64,000 nucleotides of DNA, from NCBI GenBank assembly GCA_018064245.1, contig JAGHVO010000003.1:62001-126000 (forward strand). The letters run 5' to 3'. The stretch comes from Candidatus Colimorpha pelethequi. GTDB lineage: Bacteria > Bacteroidota > Bacteroidia > Bacteroidales > P3. Position 1 is the first letter of the stretch. Every line of letters begins with the position of its first letter. Below, in pieces: positions 57,851 to 64,000 of the stretch. The notes beneath the pieces were generated by a model. The model was not told the DNA's origin. It worked only from the letters and a program-made list of their open reading frames with translations, and made no database searches. The translations under genes and the position numbers were made by a program.

Positions 57851-58795
57851 CTATCTGTATCTTATTTTGTAGAGTAGTTGATATACAGTAAAATAACTAT
57901 TTGCAAAAAGTTTTGAAATCCAAAACCAAATCCTGTTCCATTTGTTGGAGGATGTTTTCAGCATGGACGTGGCGGGATTTTCCCTAAGAAATTTTCGCAC
58001 CTTGTCTTGCAATGCTTTGTCGCCGGATCGACAAACGGAAAATGCCAATGTGTTGATGTTGTGCGAAATGCTTCTTCCCCACAATTCCCGATCTTCTGCG
58101 CGAACCTCCTTGTGCATAAACTCGGAAAGATCGTTGATGATTACGATCTGGTCATCGACATGTTTCTCTCGCAAGATGCTTTTGGTGAGAGAGCCTTCCC
58201 GATGGAAATAGCAGTAAACAGGCTGGTTGAAAACTCCAAGCGCGCCCGCCTTGTACAATGCGCGAGGTATGAAATGGGTGTCTTCGTAATAGATGCCTTC
58301 CTTGAAGATGAGGCCATTCTGCATCAAGAACTTACGATGAAAGACATAGAATGGCGGTCCGTGAAAGTAATCACAAAAACTCAACTCCCTTCCTGTGTTG
58401 GGGATGTTTTCGATTGAGCGAATTGTTCGATTGTTGGACGAGACATAATAATACGATGCAAACGCCAAAATATCGATGTCCACGAGTTGTTTGGTTATGC
58501 TTTCAATAGATTGAATTTCAATCCAATCGTCTCCGTCAACAAACCAAACATAGTCTCCTGCGGCGCATTGCAACCCTACATTTCGGGCATAAGCGGCACC
58601 GTGGTTTTCTTGGGTCGCTATTTGATGCCTTACATCTTTCCAGTCAAATTGTTGCACCTGCCGTAGGGTATCGTCGGTGGAGCCATCGTTCACCACAACG
58701 ACCTCGTAGTCGTCGGATGGGAAACGCAGACTTTCCAGGCATCGCATCACATATGGCGCCACATTATAGACGGGAACGATGATACTGAGTTTCAT
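57851..58795 (-). CDS. Glycosyltransferase family 2 (A)
   Basis: The 314-residue GT-A enzyme begins MKLSIIVPVYNVAPYVMRCL and has VVVNDGSTDDT, ENHGAAYARNVGLQCAAG and the DxD equivalent in VWFVDGDDWIE. A variable C-terminal part ends in hydrophobic and basic segments (NRIWFWISKLF, VYQLLYKIRYR) that may touch the membrane. It overlaps the next GT2 gene upstream by 4 bp, implying coupling. Donor sugar unknown. Confidence 0.9.
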   Translation of the reverse strand: MKLSIIVPVYNVAPYVMRCLESLRFPSDDYEVVVVNDGSTDDTLRQVQQFDWKDVRHQIATQENHGAAYARNVGLQCAAGDYVWFVDGDDWIEIQSIESITKQLVDIDILAFASYYYVSSNNRTIRSIENIPNTGRELSFCDYFHGPPFYVFHRKFLMQNGLIFKEGIYYEDTHFIPRALYKAGALGVFNQPVYCYFHREGSLTKSILREKHVDDQIVIINDLSEFMHKEVRAEDRELWGRSISHNINTLAFSVCRSGDKALQDKVRKFLRENPATSMLKTSSNKWNRIWFWISKLFANSYFTVYQLLYKIRYR

Positions 58796-59598
58796 GACTG
58801 TTTTGATTTCAGGATGTTATGTTGCACTAGCCAAGTCTTCAGATGACCTTTGAGATACATCCACATCCAATGCCAAAAGTGACGTTTTCGCTCCCATGGA
58901 TTTTCGTAGAACTTGGAAAAATAATAGCGTCGTTCCTTGATGTTGACGCTCAACCTCAACCCTGACGAGATGCCGCCATTGTACATGTTGGTTACGAAAA
59001 TGGGTTGATAGACAATGGATTCTCCTGCCATCCAGACGCGCCTCGACCAATCCAAATCGGCCATGATGCGATAATGATCGTCGTAGTATCCCCTGCGTTC
59101 ATATACGGCTTTGGGTACCAAGGTGGCGGGATGGACGAAAGCGATGGAGTCAACCTTCATTCGCCACTGCAAGTCGGAGGCGTCGTATAGCAAGTCGTGC
59201 AAAACTTTGCCTTCGGCATCTACGATGTGCGCGCCGCAAGAGATTATGGGCGAATTGTCGGCATCAAACCCTGCCACTACACGTTCCAATTGTTCCAAGG
59301 CATCGGGTTCGAGATAGTCGTCGGAATTGACAATCCACAAATATCGGCCCTGGGCCTTGCGACAGCCCTTGTTGAATGCGTCGTATATGCCTTTGTCGGG
59401 TTCCGATGTGGCTGTCAGCCGACCTTCGAATAATGGCTCGTATCGACGTACGATGGACATTGTCCCGTCCTTTGATGCGCCATCCACAATCAGGTACTCA
59501 TAGTCTTTGCAACGCTGCTGCAAGACCGAACGCAGGGTCCGCTCTATTGTCGCTTCGCTGTTGAAGCACACTGTCACTATGGAAAACAAAGGATTCAC
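58792..59598 (-). CDS. Glycosyltransferase family 2 (B)
   Basis: The 268-residue protein belongs to the WcaA-like GT2 subgroup: FSIVTVCFNSEATIERTLRS, YLIVDGASKDGTM, SEPDKGIYDAFNKGCRKAQG and the metal-binding LWIVNSDDYLEPDALEQL. The SEPDKGIYDAxNKG block is typical of colanic-acid-type glycosyltransferases. It has no membrane segment. It lies between wzx (13 bp) and GT2 A (4-bp overlap). Donor unknown. Confidence 0.9.
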   Translation of the reverse strand: MNPLFSIVTVCFNSEATIERTLRSVLQQRCKDYEYLIVDGASKDGTMSIVRRYEPLFEGRLTATSEPDKGIYDAFNKGCRKAQGRYLWIVNSDDYLEPDALEQLERVVAGFDADNSPIISCGAHIVDAEGKVLHDLLYDASDLQWRMKVDSIAFVHPATLVPKAVYERRGYYDDHYRIMADLDWSRRVWMAGESIVYQPIFVTNMYNGGISSGLRLSVNIKERRYYFSKFYENPWERKRHFWHWMWMYLKGHLKTWLVQHNILKSKQS

Positions 59599-59611
59599 GG
59601 ATGTTTTGTAA

Positions 59612-61096
59612 TTAATGTTTTATCAGGTTTCTAAAGAATTGTTTGTCTTCGGCGTTCATGTTCAACAACGTTCCCGCACCATACAGCACCACAAATACGC
59701 CGCCACAAAGAAATATGTTGATCCAATGGTTCTCCACATCGGGCAGGACAAAGGTCACGGCGCAACCTGCCAAGCCAATAAACAGCTGAGGCAAAAATGA
59801 TTTCAGCATCTTTCGAGAACTGATTTCCATTTTCTTGGGCATGTAATAGACGTAGTAAAATGTCATTTGCATCGCCTCATAGACCAGGCTCGCCAGAATG
59901 ACGCCGCCAATGTGGTAGTAGGGTATCAGGAACCAAGCCACGGCCAACGCTGCAATGGAAGAAAAAATCACCATTCGACTCAGTGCCTTGATGTTGGCTC
60001 CCGAAAGAATGAGACTTGACACGCATTGGATGTGACTAGACAGACTCAGCGCAACCAACACGTACAGCCACGGGGCAAGGTAAGTGTATGATTCGCCCAC
60101 ATATACAGTCAGCAGGTCTTTGCCCACGGCAATCAATCCAAAAGTACAGAAACAGGTCACCATGGAGAGGTATTTCGTTCCTCTGTAAGCCACTTTGTAA
60201 TAGGCGTCTCGGTTGTGTTGGGCTACTACTTTTGATGTCGTGGGAAGCAACGAACTCATAAACACGCCCGTAATCATCGTGATGACGCTCGCCACTGTGT
60301 AAAGAATCTTGTAGTCGGCCACCGACTCCATTGTGGCGCGGATGCCCAAAAAAATGGGACACAGGTAAACGAACGAGAATTTGAAGATGTTGAACGAGAA
60401 GATGTTGAGTGTGTATGGAAGCACCTCTTTCATCGTTGGCCAATGAAATTTTGGCAAGAAACGGATGAAAGGTGTTTCTTTGCGAATTTTTGAGACGGAA
60501 AGTGGCAGAATGGTGAAAAACGAGAAGGTCGTCAAGAAGAAATAAAGTCCGATGGGAAGTTTCAACGTGATGGTCAGCACCAATACCAGAACTTGCAGCA
60601 ACTTGGGTATAAAGGAACGTTTCTGGATCCATGCCACATTCTCGGTGGCGCGGATAATCTGGTCAAAACAAGAAGAATACCAATTTAAAACCGCGGCAAC
60701 GGCAAGGATGTAGAGCAGTCGTTTCAAGATCACGTCTTGCTCGGGCGTGACATTGAAAATGGAACTTGTAAAGAATGATACAATTATCAGTATCAGTGCG
60801 TTGAGTAGTCCAACTACGCTATAAAAAGTTAGGCTTGTCTGGAAAAGTCGGCCGACTTTCGGGTGGTTTTTCTCCGACAGCCAGACGGAGAAAAAACGGA
60901 TGTTGGTGGAGTTCATTCCCATGTCCATCAGATGGATATAGACGTTCACCGACTGCGCCAACCCAATCAATCCGTATTCCGCCTTTCCAAAATAGTTGAT
61001 CAACAATGGAATGGCGATAAATCCATAGACCGCGTTGAGCAAATTGTACAACACGCTCCAGATTGCGCCCGATGCCACTTTATTGACACTTCCCAT
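59612..61096 (-). CDS. Wzx-type lipid-linked oligosaccharide flippase
   Basis: The 494-residue protein has about 12-14 membrane helices in the polysaccharide-export (MOP) fold. It starts VASGAIWSVLYNLLNAVYGF followed by YFGKAEYGLIGLAQSVNVYI, with conserved charged positions in the first helices. It would flip the undecaprenyl-linked repeat unit to the periplasmic side, where the Wzy/WaaL-like protein at 39153-40451 could act. It is second in the operon behind LicD copy 3, separated by 65 bp. Confidence 0.88.
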   Translation of the reverse strand: MGSVNKVASGAIWSVLYNLLNAVYGFIAIPLLINYFGKAEYGLIGLAQSVNVYIHLMDMGMNSTNIRFFSVWLSEKNHPKVGRLFQTSLTFYSVVGLLNALILIIVSFFTSSIFNVTPEQDVILKRLLYILAVAAVLNWYSSCFDQIIRATENVAWIQKRSFIPKLLQVLVLVLTITLKLPIGLYFFLTTFSFFTILPLSVSKIRKETPFIRFLPKFHWPTMKEVLPYTLNIFSFNIFKFSFVYLCPIFLGIRATMESVADYKILYTVASVITMITGVFMSSLLPTTSKVVAQHNRDAYYKVAYRGTKYLSMVTCFCTFGLIAVGKDLLTVYVGESYTYLAPWLYVLVALSLSSHIQCVSSLILSGANIKALSRMVIFSSIAALAVAWFLIPYYHIGGVILASLVYEAMQMTFYYVYYMPKKMEISSRKMLKSFLPQLFIGLAGCAVTFVLPDVENHWINIFLCGGVFVVLYGAGTLLNMNAEDKQFFRNLIKH

Positions 61097-61161
61097 GATT
61101 AATCAGCGATAAGTATTTGGATTTTATGCGATAGCTTTTAAATTGTTTGATTCTGGTGTGC

Positions 61162-61827
61162 TCATTTCGACTTCCTCCAATATTTGTAGCCCAGACAGAA
61201 TTCGCCAATCTTGAGAATCTTCAACCTGAATTTCGACCATTTTTTGTAGGACGTCACGTCGTAATGTCCTTTTTTCGACTGTTTGGGTGTCCGCCAATCG
61301 GGTCCGTACCACCACTCCAACAATGTTTCGGGGTGTTTTGGGCACAGGTATCGTTGTCCAAGGAAATCAATTTCTTCCTGCTCGTCAAAAAAACGCTTGG
61401 GCTGCACATGTTTGTTCAACGAATAGCAATAGAGAGTCCAGACGCTGAATCTCACGGGTTTTAGCACATAGGCGTCGATGTAGCAACGGTCGTTGATGCG
61501 GAACGAATACAGCCCTCCTTTCACCATGCGAATCAACTTCAATCCGCGGTCGTACAACCATGGAAGTTTGTTGAATAATTTTTCCTCGTCTTTGATATAT
61601 ATGTCCACGTCTTCGTCGCCGGGAATGATACCTCCTTCGCGTACCGCGCCCAACAAAGTTCCGTAGGCAAGACAAAACTCCAGTCCAATCTCGTCGAAAA
61701 GAGTCTTGGTGGTTTCCAAAATCAACTTGCCTTCTTCTTGCGTGATGGGCGTGATGGTGGCACGCGTAAGTGTTGTAAGTTCGTCCTCGTAAGAGAATGG
61801 TTTTCCTTGGATAGTGATGGTGGTCAT
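61162..61827 (-). CDS. LicD family protein (copy 3)
   Basis: I chose the ATG at 61827 over an upstream in-frame start at 61884, because the promoter -7 element lies between 61874 and 61881. The 221-residue protein has ETTKTLFDEIGLEFCLAYGT with LLGAVREGGIIPGDEDVDIYIKDE as the LicD core. The usual IPWD is IPGD, and the first Asp is Ala (CLAYGTLLG). It then has YSFRINDRCYIDAYVL and WYGPDWRTPKQ. It is the first gene of the glycan operon and a sister of copy 2. Confidence 0.82.
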   Translation of the reverse strand: MTTITIQGKPFSYEDELTTLTRATITPITQEEGKLILETTKTLFDEIGLEFCLAYGTLLGAVREGGIIPGDEDVDIYIKDEEKLFNKLPWLYDRGLKLIRMVKGGLYSFRINDRCYIDAYVLKPVRFSVWTLYCYSLNKHVQPKRFFDEQEEIDFLGQRYLCPKHPETLLEWWYGPDWRTPKQSKKGHYDVTSYKKWSKFRLKILKIGEFCLGYKYWRKSK

Positions 61828-61873
61828 AGGCGGTTTGGAAATGCCGAGTTTTTTGTATATATATATTAATTTG

Positions 61874-61881
61874 CAAAAATA
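61874..61881 (-). promoter_or_regulatory. -7 element of the second glycan operon
   Basis: The minus strand reads TATTTTTGCAAATT, fitting TAnnTTTG plus GCAA. It lies 46 bp upstream of the LicD copy 3 ATG and may drive the run of genes down to the deacetylase. The -33 element at 19-20 bp is not conserved. Confidence 0.6.
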
Positions 61882-62043
61882 CATTTTTTTTTCGATTTTC
61901 TTACCACAAATCTCACGAACTATTTCACTGTAATAGTCAACCTCTCCTTGTCCGTCCTCGCCTTTCCACGCAATATATTTACCTAAACGCCGTTAAAAAT
62001 AGAAAAACTTCCAGTTTTCAAATTTTCTCCAACAACTATCATT

Positions 62044-62598
62044 ATGAAAAAAAGTATTCTTTCGCTGTTCGTCATTGCTGCACTTGCATTCTGCAGTTGC
62101 GAAAAAGACGACGTAACCGATGGCACTAACGGTTCCGACAATGGTAATCCAACGCCCGACCAAATCGACGTTACTCCTTATTTGGGCAACTTTCTCGTCA
62201 CCCGCACGGCAAACATTACCGTCAATGTGATGAATATGTACAGCATTCCCATTGACCGTGATTTTGACGTGGAAACAGTGTCGGTGCGAACGGATCCTTC
62301 CAAGGAAAACGGCATCATTATGACCAGTTCCGACGGAATGTATATGCGAGGCGTTGTAGATGCACAAGGTCTTCATCTTGACAACGATACATTGGCTATT
62401 TCCGTGGATACAATGGGCGTCAATGTCTCTTTGAGCATGACTATGGTACATCCCGTTATTGCGCCTCCTGCCGATGGCGTTTACGACTGGACTTCTACGG
62501 CATCGGGAACAGGCAGCGCCGTCGTTCCTGTTCTTGGAAACCTTACGGCAACCATCACGGGCGAGATGCACTATCACTCCATTTATGGCGACAAGTAG
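62044..62598 (+). CDS. Lipoprotein of unknown function
   Basis: The 184-residue protein has a lipoprotein signal (MKKSILSLFVIAALAFCSC, lipid Cys in FCSC) and a polar Asp/Gly/Asn-rich spacer (21-42). Then comes a beta-strand-rich domain with the repeated pattern of alternating hydrophobic residues (NFLVTRTANITVNVMNMY, LAISVDTMGVNVSLSMTM) ending EMHYHSIYGDK. This is a common architecture of small Bacteroidota surface lipoproteins. No family is recognised. It diverges from the glycan operon and converges on fcl across a bidirectional terminator. Confidence 0.72.
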   Translation: MKKSILSLFVIAALAFCSCEKDDVTDGTNGSDNGNPTPDQIDVTPYLGNFLVTRTANITVNVMNMYSIPIDRDFDVETVSVRTDPSKENGIIMTSSDGMYMRGVVDAQGLHLDNDTLAISVDTMGVNVSLSMTMVHPVIAPPADGVYDWTSTASGTGSAVVPVLGNLTATITGEMHYHSIYGDK

Positions 62599-62612
62599 TC
62601 GCGCTGGACGAT

Positions 62613-62651
62613 AAAAAAAACAGGATCTCAAATGAGTTCCTGTTTTTTTTT
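62613..62651. terminator. Bidirectional terminator between the lipoprotein gene and fcl
   Basis: A stem of 13 pairs (eight A-T pairs plus CAGGA/TCCTG) flanked by an A run and a T run serves both converging genes. Confidence 0.9.
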
Positions 62652-62668
62652 GTTTGTTGTTTTGGCAC

Positions 62669-63613
62669 CTATCTCTCGGCGCGCATCGGGTTTTCAAGGA
62701 AATCCTTGTAAGCCAGTCTTATTCCGTCTTCCAACTCGGTCTTGTAGCGCCAGCCCAGTTTTTCGGCTTTGCTGACGTCCAAAAGTTTTCTCGGTGTGCC
62801 ATTCGGACGCGTCGTGTCCCACTTTATCTCGCCTTCATAACCGACCACCTTGGCGACAAGTTCGGTGAGCTGTTTGATAGTGAGTTCCTTACCTGTGCCA
62901 GCATTCACGGTTTCATTGCCGCTGTAGTTGTTCATCAAAAAGACGCACAGATTGGCCAAATCGTCCACATAAAGGAACTCGCGCAACGGACTGCCGTCGC
63001 CCCAGCAAGTCACCTCTTGCAATCGGTTCTCCTTTGCCTCGTGGAATCGGCGAATCAAAGCGGGTAGTACATGGCTGTGCTCGGGATGATAATTGTCGTT
63101 GGGGCCGTACAAGTTTGTGGGCATCACGGAGATGTAGTCCGTGCCATATTGGCGGTTGAGGAACTCACAGTATTTCAATCCGCTAATCTTGGCAAGAGCG
63201 TAGGCTTCGTTCGTTTTCTCCAATTCGGAAGTCAGCAGGCACGATTCGGGCATTGGCTGTGGCGCCATGCGAGGGTAGATGCAGCTGGAACCAAGGAACT
63301 CAAGTTTCTTGCATCCGTTCTGCCATGCAGCATGAATCACGTTCATTTCCAGAATCATGTTATCATACATAAAGTCTGCCAATGCCGACTGATTGGCTAC
63401 AATGCCGCCCACTTTGGCTGCTGCCAGGAAGACGTATTCGGGACGCTCCTCGGCGAAAAAGCGTTCCACCGCATCTTGTCTGCAAAGATCCAGCTCTTTG
63501 TGTGTGCGGGTGATGATATTTGTATAGCCCTGACGTTGCAGTTCTCGTACGATGGCGCTTCCCACCATGCCTCGGTGTCCTGCCACATATATTTTTGCTG
63601 TTTTTTCCATCAT
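62669..63613 (-). CDS. fcl: GDP-L-fucose synthase
   Basis: Fcl is the bifunctional epimerase-reductase that makes GDP-L-fucose from GDP-4-keto-6-deoxymannose. The 314-residue short-chain dehydrogenase has [18 protein letters not shown] (NADPH site), [29 protein letters not shown] (catalytic Ser), the [14 protein letters not shown] motif with Tyr-x3-Lys, and [20 protein letters not shown]. Length and motifs are canonical. It overlaps gmd by 4 bp, the usual gmd-fcl arrangement. The fucose is presumably used by one of the glycosyltransferases here, or for protein O-glycosylation. Confidence 0.95.
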   Translation of the reverse strand: MMEKTAKIYVAGHRGMVGSAIVRELQRQGYTNIITRTHKELDLCRQDAVERFFAEERPEYVFLAAAKVGGIVANQSALADFMYDNMILEMNVIHAAWQNGCKKLEFLGSSCIYPRMAPQPMPESCLLTSELEKTNEAYALAKISGLKYCEFLNRQYGTDYISVMPTNLYGPNDNYHPEHSHVLPALIRRFHEAKENRLQEVTCWGDGSPLREFLYVDDLANLCVFLMNNYSGNETVNAGTGKELTIKQLTELVAKVVGYEGEIKWDTTRPNGTPRKLLDVSKAEKLGWRYKTELEDGIRLAYKDFLENPMRAER

Positions 63614-64000
63614 TTCACGATTCCTTTTTCAAGATATTCAACAAGATTCATTTTTACCTTTGCGGCGGCGCCTTCCGACGCGACTTTCGCCATGTCGGAC
63701 TCCACCATCAACTGGACAAGTTGCTCGAAGCTCGTCTTGTTGGGATTCCAGCCCAACTTGGCTTTTGCCTTGGTCGGGTCACCCCACAGATTGACGACAT
63801 CAGTAGGACGATAGAAGTCCTCGCTTACTGCCACGAGGGTTTTCCCGATGAGGCTGCGGCTGACATTCCCCGAAACTGCGACGCATTTGCCGACTTCCTT
63901 CATTCCCGTGCCTTCGAATTTCAACTCAATGCCTGCGTGTTTGAAGGCGTAATAGGCGAAGTCTCGCACGCTGTGCTGAACTCCTGTGGCAATGACAAAG
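63610..64000 (-). CDS. gmd: GDP-mannose 4,6-dehydratase, 3' part
   Basis: The frame is open at the right edge, so the N-terminal part lies outside the window. About 130 C-terminal residues are visible: [16 protein letters not shown], then [20 protein letters not shown] and [19 protein letters not shown], all typical of the Gmd C terminus. The enzyme converts GDP-D-mannose to GDP-4-keto-6-deoxy-D-mannose, the substrate of Fcl encoded next. An extra segment ([11 protein letters not shown]) between the AVSGNVSR and SEDFYRP parts fits the known variation of the family. Confidence 0.93.
   Translation of the reverse strand, partial: FVIATGVQHSVRDFAYYAFKHAGIELKFEGTGMKEVGKCVAVSGNVSRSLIGKTLVAVSEDFYRPTDVVNLWGDPTKAKAKLGWNPNKTSFEQLVQLMVESDMAKVASEGAAAKVKMNLVEYLEKGIVK

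Overview
The window comes from a chromosome of a Bacteroidota bacterium, most likely order Bacteroidales. The signs are promoters of the TAnnTTTG type with an upstream TTTG about 19-20 bp away, few Shine-Dalgarno sequences, a secreted C10 protease with a type IX secretion C-terminal domain, SusC-like TonB receptors, a DUF4249 lipoprotein, a Bacteroidota-type Rpb6/omega subunit, and a rpsF-rpsR-rplI operon. I see no insertion sequence, prophage, CRISPR array or rRNA.

Layout. 1-5.5 kb holds the 3' part of mutS, a six-gene tRNA cluster (Gly, Gly, Leu, Lys, Pro, Thr), rpsF-rpsR-rplI, the C10 protease and tRNA-Gln. 5.7-16.6 kb holds a DUF4476 protein, an FKBP isomerase, two TonB-dependent receptors, an M16 peptidase overlapping a voltage-gated K+ channel gene, a DUF4249 lipoprotein and a D-2-hydroxyacid dehydrogenase. 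16.6-34.5 kb is largely housekeeping: DUF3109, lspA, tRNA-Phe, yqeY, a two-component system followed closely by a class A beta-lactamase, a thioesterase, a DUF819 permease, uvrA, a lytic transglycosylase, coaBC, rpoZ, bamD, guaA, a LysM/binding protein, lpxC and lpxA. LpxC is a stand-alone protein here, whereas most Bacteroidota carry an LpxC-FabZ fusion.

34.6-41.7 kb is a surface-glycan block on the minus strand: an O-antigen polymerase/ligase-like protein, a UDP-HexNAc 6-dehydrogenase, a WlbA/WbpB-like 3-dehydrogenase, a WbpE-like aminotransferase and a UDP-HexNAc 2-epimerase. This looks like the UDP-2,3-diacetamido-mannuronate pathway without its acetyltransferase. A LicD gene diverges from it. 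41.8-43.3 kb has an Mpv17/PMP22-like membrane protein and a PHP histidinol phosphatase. 43.4-46.0 kb is an AT-rich accessory patch with two paralogous secreted DUF1036-like proteins and a GYF_2-TM-coiled-coil protein. 46.1-50.4 kb has radA, a U32 peptidase-family gene, an esterase and a lipoprotein. 50.5-64.0 kb is a second glycan block: a polysaccharide deacetylase, a WecG/TagA-family glycosyltransferase fused to an ATP-grasp ligase, WecA, a beta-helix protein, two LicD proteins, three glycosyltransferases, Wzx, and fcl/gmd for GDP-fucose.

How it fits together. WecA would load a HexNAc-1-P on undecaprenyl phosphate. The GT26 domain of the fusion would add a ManNAc-type sugar, plausibly made by the 34.6-39.2 kb genes. 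The GT2/GT4 enzymes and LicD proteins would extend and decorate the unit, Wzx would flip it, and the Wzy/WaaL-like protein would polymerise or ligate it.

The most striking signals are two. The first is the GT26-ATP-grasp fusion. The second is a genome-specific habit of placing short tandem arrays of 7- or 8-bp period in intergenic spacers, often directly against start codons, with two such arrays inside the radA reading frame.
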